From Ruminococcus sp. (GTDB lineage: Bacteria > Bacillota > Clostridia > Oscillospirales > Acutalibacteraceae): 48,914 nucleotides of DNA. Positions 1 to 6,939 of this stretch are shown piece by piece. The number at the start of each line of letters is the position of its first letter. Positions within the stretch are counted from its first letter, which is position 1. The translations under genes and the position numbers were made by a program. A model generated the notes under the pieces. It ran no database searches and was not told the DNA's origin. It saw nothing but the letters and a program-made list of their open reading frames with translations. Where the stretch lies: positions 1 through 48,914 of the forward strand of contig JAFQDM010000020.1 in assembly GCA_017416065.1 (NCBI GenBank), read 5' to 3'.

Positions 1-1
1 A

Positions 2-133
2 ATTGTCAGATTTGATTTTGATAACAAAGTGCTTACTTTAAAAGTCAGTGGCAACGGAACAGGCGGATCCGAAGATCAGCTCCCTTCTAACCCCATGGCT
101 TCTGAGCCCGATGAGTATGATCCCTTTGCCTGA
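2..133 (+). CDS. C-terminal end of an unrecognised protein (partial)
   Basis: Only the last 43 codons lie in the window, in frame 2, ending at TGA 131-133. The visible tail begins with an alternating hydrophobic/charged stretch (RFDFDNKVLTLKV), which could be a final beta strand. It then becomes Gly/Ser/Pro rich and acidic, ending PDEYDPFA, so the extreme C-terminus is probably disordered. A strong intrinsic terminator lies 44 bases downstream, so this gene ends its transcription unit. The acidic tip vaguely recalls SSB-type tails but lacks the DIPF ending, and I do not assign a family. Confidence 0.55.
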   Translation: MVRFDFDNKVLTLKVSGNGTGGSEDQLPSNPMASEPDEYDPFA

Positions 134-176
134 CCTTTTCATTCTTCTTTTCAGATGATTTCTTTTATCTAAATCA

Positions 177-208
177 GGGTGGATGCTACCTCGCATCCAC
201 CCTTTTTT
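177..208 (+). terminator. Intrinsic terminator of the upstream gene
   Basis: A perfect 10-bp stem (GGGTGGATGC 177-186 with GCATCCACCC 193-202) has a 6-base loop and is followed by six T. It separates the partial first gene from the promoter at 231-259. Confidence 0.9.
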
Positions 209-230
209 ATGTATATTTTTACTTTATATG

Positions 231-259
231 TTGCATTTCCTCTGTCGATTTGATATAAT
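231..259 (+). promoter_or_regulatory. Sigma-A type promoter of the dockerin/LRR gene cluster
   Basis: TTGCAT (231-236), a 17-base spacer and TATAAT (254-259). The expected start is near 266, giving a leader of about 36 bases with an AAGGA ribosome site near 290. It probably drives the dockerin gene and, because the next gene follows within 14 bases, the kinase-like and PqqD-like genes too. Confidence 0.8.
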
Positions 260-301
260 AAATTGGATACAAATGAATTGCAGATAAAGAAGGAATAAAG
301 T

Positions 302-1537
302 ATGAAACTAAAAACACGTTTTATTCATATTTTGGCACTTACAGTAGCTATGCTCGTGTTGTTATCAACCATATCCGTTTTCGCAGATGGTGTTGGTGAC
401 GGAGAATGGGTGTATGAAAGAACATCAGGCAACAGCGAGTATTATATAAAGAGTTACACCGGCACTTCCGACAGAGTTAAGATTCCGGCTCTCTTTCAGA
501 CCAAGCAAGTTACTAAAATTACCGAGAATGCTTTTCTGAACAATAATGTTATTTCATACGTAGAGATCCCTGCAACCATTACAGAGATTGGAAATAAAGC
601 ATTCTACGGATGCAAGTCACTCGAAGAGGTGAACATCCTCGGAAATGTAGAGGTAATCGGCGCTCATGCGTTTTATGGCTGCGTATTGCTTTCAACCGTT
701 AACATAGACGAAGTTGAAGACCTTAAGATGATTCCCAGAAACTGCTTCAGCGGATGCTTGAATCTTAAGTCCTTTGAGGTGCCCGAGGGTGTTGAATCAA
801 TAGGGGATAGAGCATTCCTTGATTGCGTATCTCTGGAAAGCATAGTTATTCCTGCTTCGGTTACATCCATCAGCGACATCGCATTCAAGAATTGTACGGA
901 TGTTACCATATACGGATATGCTGATTCATATGCCCAACAATTTGCCGCAAAGAACAATATTCCCTTTGCGCTTGTAGGGCAGGAGCCTCTGCCTACCCAG
1001 CCAAACACTCAGCAGCCCACTCTTCCTGAGGAGCTGCCCACAGCTTCAACCCCTGAAAAAGAGACAGACCCTGTAAATTCAACAGAAGCATCTTCCGGTA
1101 TTCAGGAGGACACACAGCCTACGGAAAAACCTCAGGTTCCTACCTCAACGGATCCTACAGAAAATTCTCCTGAGGATACCATGCCTTCAAATCCTATAAA
1201 TACTGAGCCTGAAGGGGATCCCTTTGATACAGCTCCGACAAACGCTTCAACAGCAGGCACAGACTCAACTGACGATCCCTCTGAGCCTTCGTCTGATAAT
1301 CAGGGTAAGAAAAAGTACATTATAGGTGACGCAGATCTTTCAGGAAAAGTTACCGTTAAAGATGCAACCCTGATTCAGAAGTATGCCGCCTCTCTGGTGA
1401 TCCTTGACAAAACCCAGCTGTTCCTTGCAAACTGTAACAGCGTCGGAGACGTTAACGTAAAGGATGCAACTCAGATCCAGAAGTACTGCGCAGGCTTTCT
1501 TAACATTTTGTTTGTAGGCCAAGAAGTTGAAATTTAA
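302..1537 (+). CDS. Secreted BspA-type leucine-rich repeat protein with C-terminal dockerin
   Basis: 411 residues. A signal peptide covers residues 1-28 (KLKTR, hydrophobic core, cleavage after VFA). Residues about 75-215 carry BspA/LRR_5-type repeats (IGNKAFYGCKSLEEV, IGAHAFYGC, IGDRAFLDCVSLESI). A Pro/Thr/Ser/Glu-rich linker spans about 225-335. A type I dockerin ends the protein (about 340-405). Its first calcium loop is canonical (D343, D345, D354); the second starts NCNSVGD and lacks some acidic ligands. Both halves carry DATxIQKY. Dockerins attach proteins to cohesin-bearing scaffoldins, so this is probably a surface or scaffold-bound adhesion protein. The ATG has an AAGGA ribosome site 7 bases upstream. 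The following kinase-like gene starts 14 bases after the stop, so the two are probably co-transcribed. The ligand is unknown. Confidence 0.88.
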   Translation: MKLKTRFIHILALTVAMLVLLSTISVFADGVGDGEWVYERTSGNSEYYIKSYTGTSDRVKIPALFQTKQVTKITENAFLNNNVISYVEIPATITEIGNKAFYGCKSLEEVNILGNVEVIGAHAFYGCVLLSTVNIDEVEDLKMIPRNCFSGCLNLKSFEVPEGVESIGDRAFLDCVSLESIVIPASVTSISDIAFKNCTDVTIYGYADSYAQQFAAKNNIPFALVGQEPLPTQPNTQQPTLPEELPTASTPEKETDPVNSTEASSGIQEDTQPTEKPQVPTSTDPTENSPEDTMPSNPINTEPEGDPFDTAPTNASTAGTDSTDDPSEPSSDNQGKKKYIIGDADLSGKVTVKDATLIQKYAASLVILDKTQLFLANCNSVGDVNVKDATQIQKYCAGFLNILFVGQEVEI

Positions 1538-1551
1538 CCTGGGTGATATTT

Positions 1552-2250
1552 ATGCCACATTATAAAATTGCAGATATCGTCTGCAGGTTTAATCCACGAT
1601 ATGAAGAGACGGCTCATTGGTATAAACCCTACGAGACGGATGCACCTCTTGATTTTGAGCGAGAGATCAGAGCCACCGATGAAAAGATAGAGTATTTTGT
1701 TCGCGAAGGAGAGGACATTACCCCTCCTCTTGCAGAAAATATGATATTAGGAGCATTGTTCAATATAGTGCTTCTTCAGTTTAACGGCAGCTATATTCAT
1801 AGCTCAGCCCTTTTATATGACGATAAGGTTTATCTGTTTTCAGGCTCCTCCGGAGTGGGAAAATCTACCCACACAAAGAAATGGTGCAGATTATTTCCTG
1901 ACAGAGCTCAGGTTATTAACGATGACAAGCCTTCTTTTCGCATTATTGACGATAAGTGCATAGTTTACGGAACCCCCTTTGCAGGCGGTACGGATATTCA
2001 CGTTAATCGTTCAGCAGAGCTTGGAGCCATCATTTTTTTGGAGCAGAGTGAAGAGAACTCAATTGAGCTTTTGCCTCCTGCAAAAGCAATCCGCTATCTG
2101 CTTGAGCAGACACCTAACAAAAGAACCGAAAAAATGGGAGAACGAATGCTGTCTTTGTATTCCGAGATCCTCACTCGTTACCCTGTTTATAAATTGCGTT
2201 GTACAGACAGTGATGATGCTGTCTATGAAGCAATGAAAATACTGGAATAA
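1552..2250 (+). CDS. HPr kinase-like P-loop protein of a RiPP-type cassette
   Basis: 232 residues from ATG 1552, chosen because GGGTGA at 1541-1546 is a well-spaced ribosome site; an upstream in-frame GTG at 1543 lies inside that site. It has the compact HprK-like fold seen in kinases of lasso-peptide clusters such as that of paeninodin. The IHSS histidine is about residue 83, the Walker A loop GSSGVGKST is about 98-106, and an NDD acidic pair is about 124-125, so the core catalytic residues look intact. It lacks the N-terminal domain and the C-terminal signature of true HprK, which is present separately at 31649. It is followed 19 bases later by a PqqD-like gene, then an ABC exporter and a nucleotidyltransferase-like gene. 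The inferred role is phosphorylation of a peptide or protein; the substrate is not identifiable here. Confidence 0.75.
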   Translation: MPHYKIADIVCRFNPRYEETAHWYKPYETDAPLDFEREIRATDEKIEYFVREGEDITPPLAENMILGALFNIVLLQFNGSYIHSSALLYDDKVYLFSGSSGVGKSTHTKKWCRLFPDRAQVINDDKPSFRIIDDKCIVYGTPFAGGTDIHVNRSAELGAIIFLEQSEENSIELLPPAKAIRYLLEQTPNKRTEKMGERMLSLYSEILTRYPVYKLRCTDSDDAVYEAMKILE

Positions 2251-2269
2251 GTCTGAAAGGAAATCAGTT

Positions 2270-2536
2270 ATGAAGATCAAAGAAAATTTTATGCTTAGAA
2301 AAGTTGCAGATTGTTTTGTTGTTGTACCTATCGGTTCTGCTGTTGCAGAGTTCAATGGTATGATCAATCTTAACGAAGCAGGAGCTTTCCTTTGGCAGCA
2401 GCTTGAGAATGATACTACAGAGGAAGCTGTTGTAAATGCTATGCTTGAGCAGTACGATGTAGATAAGGCTACAGCCGAGGCTGATGTTAAAAGATTTGTT
2501 TCACAGCTCAGAGAGGCTTCGTTGCTTGACGAATAA
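2270..2536 (+). CDS. PqqD-like peptide-binding (RRE) protein
   Basis: 88 residues. The sequence reads as a complete PqqD domain: a beta-rich N-terminus (ENFMLRKVADCFVVVPIGSAVAEFNGMI), the typical LNEAGAFLWQQLE helix and a C-terminal helical segment ending FVSQLREASLLDE. PqqD domains, also called RiPP recognition elements, bind leader peptides and hand them to modifying enzymes. It sits between the HprK-like gene and the ABC exporter. No precursor peptide is visible nearby. The ribosome site is AAAGGA upstream of ATG 2270. A terminator-like hairpin follows it at 2561. Confidence 0.82.
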   Translation: MKIKENFMLRKVADCFVVVPIGSAVAEFNGMINLNEAGAFLWQQLENDTTEEAVVNAMLEQYDVDKATAEADVKRFVSQLREASLLDE

Positions 2537-2560
2537 TCTTCATTCGCTAATTATAATAGT

Positions 2561-2590
2561 GCCGTACAGTTGACTGTGCGGCCTTATTTT
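2561..2590 (+). terminator. Terminator-like hairpin between the PqqD-like and ABC genes
   Basis: GCCGTACAG (2561-2569) pairs with CTGTGCGGC (2574-2582) over 9 bp with one G-T wobble and a TTGA loop, followed by CTTATTTT. The T tract is interrupted, so it may lower rather than abolish expression of the exporter. No convincing promoter lies between it and the ABC gene at 2622. Confidence 0.6.
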
Positions 2591-2621
2591 ACATACGTTA
2601 TTTTTGAGAAGGTGAACCCCT

Positions 2622-4364
2622 TTGAACAAAAAGTATACACTTAAAAGCATATTTCAAACCCTCACAGACAGTAAAGCTCTCAGCTGGATATCACAGGCTG
2701 CAAAAAATCAAAGATGGCTAATTATTCTTTTGGCTTTATTTAATGTGATGATGGCAGTTTCCTCTGTGGGAATATCATATATGCTCAGATTTGTTGTGAA
2801 TTCTGCAACAAATTCTGCAATGACCATTTCCGAGAAATTTGATGCAATTACTTTTTGGGGCGGAATGTTTATTGTGCTTATTCTGTCTCAGGTAATTATT
2901 CAGATAGTAGACAAGCATCTTGTGTTTAAGGTTACCGCCCGTATGACCATTGATATGAAAACGGATCTTTACAGAAAAATGCTTCGTAAGAATTACAGTC
3001 AGGTTACCCGTTTTCATACAGGTGAGATGCTCAACAGGCTTAATAACGACCTGGGTGCCATCACAAGTGCCATCACAGGGCTTATCCCCACACTCACGTA
3101 TACAATTTCAAAGCTGATAGGTATTTTTATCGTCCTTTTGTCCATAGACCCATGGTTTACCGTTATGTTTATGGCGGTGGGCATTTTTGTTTTCACAGTT
3201 TCGTTCTTCTTTAAGAAAAAGATGAAAAGCTATCACAAGCAGATCATGGAAACAGACGGCAAGATCCGTTCCTTTATGCAGGAGACACTTTCGAGCCTGC
3301 TTGTTGTGAAGATCTTCAGTGCAGAGGATAAGGTAGTTGACGTTGCAGGTGAGTTGCAGGAGGTCAACTATAAACGCAAAGCTAAAAGAAACATAATTTC
3401 TCTTGTTACTCACGGCTCGTTTGCTTTGGCTTTCCGTGCCGCATATCTTTTTGGACTTTTTTATTGTGCAGTAAAGATCGCTCAGGGTGATTCAGTTATT
3501 ACCTACGGCGTGCTTTCTCAGGTGCTTTCTCTTATTAATCAGATCAGCGCGCCCATCAATTCACTCACAAGCATTCTGCCCTCTTATTATTCCGCCATCG
3601 GCTCTGCAGAGAGAATTATGGAGTTTGAGAATATGGATGACGAGGTTGTTGTAAATGATGAAGATACAGATTTCAGCGCACTTTACCATAACCTGAATCA
3701 GATCAGATTTGATAACATTACCTTCAGATACGACAGAGACCTGATATATGACAATACAAGCCTTTCCATCGAAAAAGGCGATCTGCTTGTAATGACCGGT
3801 ATCTCAGGAATCGGCAAGAGTACCTTGCTTAAGCTGCTTCTTGGAGTATATCCCCTCGAAAGCGGAGAGATATACCTTGAGCTTAAAGACGGCAGCAAGG
3901 TAGTTGTTGACCGCAACATCCGCAGGCTGTTCTCTTACGTGCCTCAGGGTAACTTCCTGCTTTCAGGAACAATACGTGAGAACATCGCCTTTATAAAGGA
4001 CGATGCAACAGACGAGGAAATAAAGCAAGCTATTGATTTTGCTTGTGCAGATTTCATCTATACCTTACCAAAGGGTCTCGATACCGTAATAGGAGAAAAG
4101 GGAATGGGACTTTCTGAGGGACAGGTGCAGAGAGTTGCAATCGCAAGAGCTATCCTCAGCGGAGCACCCATAATCCTTTTGGATGAAGCCACTTCTGCGC
4201 TTGATGAAAATACAGAGCTCAGACTTTTAAAGAATATCAAGAAGCTGTCAAATAAAACATGTATCCTTATATCTCATAAAAAAGCGGCAAACGCTCTTTG
4301 TGATAAGGAGATTAGAATTATAGACGGAAAGATAGTGGTGTATGACCTCAATGAGCAAGCCTGA
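2622..4364 (+). CDS. ABC exporter, fused membrane and ATPase domains
   Basis: 580 residues starting at TTG 2622, supported by a strong GAGAAGGTGA ribosome site at the correct distance. Residues about 30-320 form a type-1 exporter membrane domain with about six helices. The ATPase domain has Walker A GISGIGKST (393-401), signature LSEGQ (497-501), Walker B IILLDE (517-522) and a switch histidine at 552. There is no N-terminal C39 peptidase domain. This architecture exports lipids, peptides or drugs. Within a PqqD/HprK-like cassette the likely cargo is a modified peptide, as with the D protein of lasso clusters, but that is inference. The next gene overlaps its 3' end by 23 bases. Confidence 0.85.
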   Translation: MNKKYTLKSIFQTLTDSKALSWISQAAKNQRWLIILLALFNVMMAVSSVGISYMLRFVVNSATNSAMTISEKFDAITFWGGMFIVLILSQVIIQIVDKHLVFKVTARMTIDMKTDLYRKMLRKNYSQVTRFHTGEMLNRLNNDLGAITSAITGLIPTLTYTISKLIGIFIVLLSIDPWFTVMFMAVGIFVFTVSFFFKKKMKSYHKQIMETDGKIRSFMQETLSSLLVVKIFSAEDKVVDVAGELQEVNYKRKAKRNIISLVTHGSFALAFRAAYLFGLFYCAVKIAQGDSVITYGVLSQVLSLINQISAPINSLTSILPSYYSAIGSAERIMEFENMDDEVVVNDEDTDFSALYHNLNQIRFDNITFRYDRDLIYDNTSLSIEKGDLLVMTGISGIGKSTLLKLLLGVYPLESGEIYLELKDGSKVVVDRNIRRLFSYVPQGNFLLSGTIRENIAFIKDDATDEEIKQAIDFACADFIYTLPKGLDTVIGEKGMGLSEGQVQRVAIARAILSGAPIILLDEATSALDENTELRLLKNIKKLSNKTCILISHKKAANALCDKEIRIIDGKIVVYDLNEQA

Positions 4365-5553
4365 TTCAATCTCTTTCAATGAATATAAATATTTGCTCAG
4401 ATTGCTTGCATCAGTACTCAGTGGCAAAGATGTACCGCGGCCCAATGAAACGATAAATTGGGCCACGGTTTTTTCTGCTGCTTCAAACCATTCCGTTGCG
4501 GGAATGACCTATTATGCAATCAAAAAACTCCCCTCGGACTGTATGCCTTCTGAGCAAGTGCTTGCAAGTTTTCTTTCCTCTTACAGAGCAGAGCTTGTGC
4601 TGGAGGGGAATATTCAGTTTGAAACAGAAAGGCTGTTTACTGAGTTGACCTCTGCAGGCATTGATATTTTACCTGTAAAGGGAATCCTTCTCAAAGACTA
4701 TTATCCCGTTCCTTCAATGAGAACAATGACCGATGTGGACGTTCTTTATAAACTAAAGGATAAAGAAAAGGTGATTGAGGTTTTTAAAAAGTACGGATAT
4801 ACTCTTAACAGCGATGGCTTAGGGCAGCTGGATTTTACCAAAGAGCCTGTACATCATTACGAGCTACATTCATCCTTGCTTTCTGAAGATAAAAAAGACT
4901 TCGAGTATTTCAGCAACATTTGTGAGAGAGCGATTCCCACAGAGCAACCACACATCTTTACTCTTCGTCCCGAAGATTTCTATATCTACATTCTGGAGCA
5001 TCTTGCCAAGCATATTGAAGGCGGCGGTGCAGGAATACGTATGGTTTTAGATGTTTTTGTGTACGGCAAGGCTCACAGCGAAGAATTTGATAACGATTAC
5101 GTAAATTCAGAACTTAGTAAGATAAATCTTTGCAAGTTCAGACAAAGAATAGAGGAGCTGGCTGCAAGTTGGTTTGCTTCAGATGAGCCTGATGTTGAAT
5201 CAGCTTCTGCCCGGTTTATTTTAGATTGTCCTACCTTTGGCTATGTAAGCAATGCCATTGCATATGATTCTTTGATGCAGGAACGCAGAAAAGGCAAGAA
5301 GCAATCGGGTATCTCCCGATTGCTTCGCAGAATTTTTCCCCCGACCTTTTATATTCATCGCAGGTTTCCTGTCACAAGGAAATATAAATTTTTGTATCCT
5401 TTTTTCGTTCCTGTATATTGGCTACTCAGAATATTCAAGGATAAAAACGTTAACTATTCCTCCGTTAAGCTTTATCTGAATCCCGAAGATTCTAAAAAAT
5501 TTGACAGCATCAACAGGATGATAGATGAGCTTGGGTTTGATAAAAGAGTATGA
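4342..5553 (+). CDS. PF14907-type nucleotidyltransferase-like protein
   Basis: 403 residues, overlapping the exporter gene. It matches the uncharacterised NTP_transf_5 family: a KGILLKDYYP segment, then PSMRTMTDVDVL with acidic residues at about 131 and 133 in the position of the metal-binding DxD of nucleotidyltransferases, and a downstream EHLAKHIEGGGAGIRMVLDV block that is typical of the family. Members accompany HprK-like kinases in some lasso-peptide clusters. Activity and substrate are not known from sequence. ATG 4342 was kept because GTGGTG lies just upstream; ATG 4351 is an alternative. Confidence 0.78.
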   Translation: MTSMSKPDSISFNEYKYLLRLLASVLSGKDVPRPNETINWATVFSAASNHSVAGMTYYAIKKLPSDCMPSEQVLASFLSSYRAELVLEGNIQFETERLFTELTSAGIDILPVKGILLKDYYPVPSMRTMTDVDVLYKLKDKEKVIEVFKKYGYTLNSDGLGQLDFTKEPVHHYELHSSLLSEDKKDFEYFSNICERAIPTEQPHIFTLRPEDFYIYILEHLAKHIEGGGAGIRMVLDVFVYGKAHSEEFDNDYVNSELSKINLCKFRQRIEELAASWFASDEPDVESASARFILDCPTFGYVSNAIAYDSLMQERRKGKKQSGISRLLRRIFPPTFYIHRRFPVTRKYKFLYPFFVPVYWLLRIFKDKNVNYSSVKLYLNPEDSKKFDSINRMIDELGFDKRV

Positions 5554-5574
5554 AATGCTTTTGAGGTTAGTGGA

Positions 5575-6213
5575 ATGAAGAAATATAAAACTATAATCTG
5601 GGACTTTAACGGAACGATCATTGATGACGTTAATGCGGCCTTGGGTGCTGTGAACGATATGCTCACCAAACGTTGTCAAAAGCCCATTGACCTTCAAAGG
5701 TACAGAGACGCAATAGATATCCCCATTTGGAACTTCTATCTTACAGTCTTTGATCCGGGCACGATCACCCGTGAAGAAGCAATAGTTGAATTTGACCTTG
5801 GGGTAGACAAGCATCTGCAAAAGAATCCTCTTATGCCTTATGCAGACAAGGCTCTTTCTTATTTTAATACCCTCGGCAAGCGGCAGATCATCGTCTCGTC
5901 ATCTCATATTGATAAAGTCAGAAAACAGCTTGCAACTCTGGGTGTGGAGAATTATTTTACTCAGGTGCTTGCTTTGTCAGACTACTACGCAGGGGACAAG
6001 ACTCACCTTGCCTGTGAATATATGAAAGCACACGGCCTGCTCCCGTCAGAAACCTTGGTCATAGGGGACTGTGTTGCGGATTTTCGTATGGCAAATGAGC
6101 TTGGCTGTGATTGCATCCTCAACACAATGGGGCATCAAAGCGCAGAAGCCCTCTTCAAAACAGGTGCCGTAGTCATAGATTCACTATCAGAGCTTATTAA
6201 TATTGTAAAATAA
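5575..6213 (+). CDS. HAD-superfamily hydrolase-like protein with DxN motif
   Basis: 212 residues with phosphoglycolate-phosphatase-like layout. Motif I is D10-F-N12-G-T instead of DxDGT. Motif II is IVSSS (106-110), the conserved lysine is in GDK (142) and motif IV is GDCVAD with D165 and D169. The cap region lies between motifs I and II. The second aspartate of motif I normally acts as acid/base in phosphomonoesterases, so the Asn may change the reaction or slow it. The gene follows the nucleotidyltransferase-like gene by 21 bases and ends the cassette before a terminator. The substrate is unknown; a role in removing or processing a phosphate added by the cassette kinase is only a guess. Confidence 0.75.
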   Translation: MKKYKTIIWDFNGTIIDDVNAALGAVNDMLTKRCQKPIDLQRYRDAIDIPIWNFYLTVFDPGTITREEAIVEFDLGVDKHLQKNPLMPYADKALSYFNTLGKRQIIVSSSHIDKVRKQLATLGVENYFTQVLALSDYYAGDKTHLACEYMKAHGLLPSETLVIGDCVADFRMANELGCDCILNTMGHQSAEALFKTGAVVIDSLSELINIVK

Positions 6214-6215
6214 AG

Positions 6216-6253
6216 AAAACCGTATGTACTCGCTTCAGAATACATACGGTTTT
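6216..6253. terminator. Bidirectional terminator between the HAD gene and rex
   Basis: AAAACCGTATGTA (6216-6228) pairs perfectly with TACATACGGTTTT (6241-6253) around a 12-base loop. A and T runs at both ends let it serve the forward cassette and the reverse rex operon. Confidence 0.85.
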
Positions 6254-6267
6254 GCTGTTATTAAGAT

Positions 6268-6915
6268 TTAATTGTTTCTGTCCTTACTTTTCATAAGGTA
6301 AGCAAGGGTCATCAGGCTTTCGCTCAGGTGCACGTCCTCAACTGCACAGTCAGGGTAGTTAGTGCGGATGTCATAGTGGCTGAAATTCAGAAAGTTTCTG
6401 ATTCCTGCCGCGTAGAGCTTCTCCACAACTGCCCCTGCAGAGGTAGTAGGCAAGCAAAGTATGGCCGCATCAATGGAGTTTTCGCTCATAAACTTATCAA
6501 GCTTTGAGTCGTCGTTTATGATGAATCCTGCAAGCTCCGTGCCTACAAGCTCAGGGTTTTTGTCAAAGAGCCCCTTGAGCTGAAAACCGAACTTTTCAAA
6601 ATCAAAGTGGTAGAGTACTGCTCTGCCAAGATTTCCGATTCCGTAGATCACAGTATTTTTTATGGTATCAATGCCCAAAAGCTTTGCAATCTCCTGGCGG
6701 AGTGTTGCCACAAAGTATCCGTAGCCCTGCTGACCGAAGCCGCCAAAGCAGTTCAGGTCCTGCCTTACCTGCGAGGCTGTGATGTTCATAATCTCAGCAA
6801 GCTTTCGGGAGGATATTTTGTCCACACCGCTTTGTTCAAGAGTACAAAGACATCTGTAATATTTAGGCAGTCTGCGAATAACAGGCATGGAGATCTGTCC
6901 ATCTGTTTTGCTCAT
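6268..6915 (-). CDS. rex: Redox-sensing transcriptional repressor Rex
   Basis: 215 residues, the usual Rex length. The N-terminal winged helix contains MPVIRRLPKYYRCL and SSRKLAEIMNITASQVRQDL. The Rossmann domain begins VIYGIGNLGRAV (glycines 92, 94, 97), and the C-terminal domain-swap helix ends the protein. Rex senses the NADH/NAD+ ratio and represses fermentation and respiration genes when NADH is low. It is the last gene of a reverse operon, 24 bases after icd, an arrangement that would tie 2-oxoglutarate synthesis to redox state. I saw no clear TTGTTAAN4TTAACAA-like Rex site in front of the operon. Confidence 0.93.
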   Translation of the reverse strand: MSKTDGQISMPVIRRLPKYYRCLCTLEQSGVDKISSRKLAEIMNITASQVRQDLNCFGGFGQQGYGYFVATLRQEIAKLLGIDTIKNTVIYGIGNLGRAVLYHFDFEKFGFQLKGLFDKNPELVGTELAGFIINDDSKLDKFMSENSIDAAILCLPTTSAGAVVEKLYAAGIRNFLNFSHYDIRTNYPDCAVEDVHLSESLMTLAYLMKSKDRNN

Positions 6916-6939
6916 AATAGTCCTCCCGTAAGTTGTGAA

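Noticed and set aside
2-133. The partial first gene as SSB, from its acidic end
   Set aside because: The end reads DPFA rather than DIPF and no OB-fold is visible in the remaining residues.
134-301. A riboswitch or T-box in leaders of the window
   Set aside because: I looked at the longer leaders (about 134-301, 13030-13209, 16227-16407, 31401-31648) and found only terminators, simple hairpins and promoter elements.
5422-5820. A 132-codon reverse frame across the NTase/HAD junction
   Set aside because: It overlaps two well-supported forward genes, lacks a ribosome site and has no family resemblance.
1552-6213. A complete lasso-peptide cluster
   Set aside because: No lasso protease, asparagine-synthetase-like cyclase or precursor peptide can be found in the cluster or its gaps.
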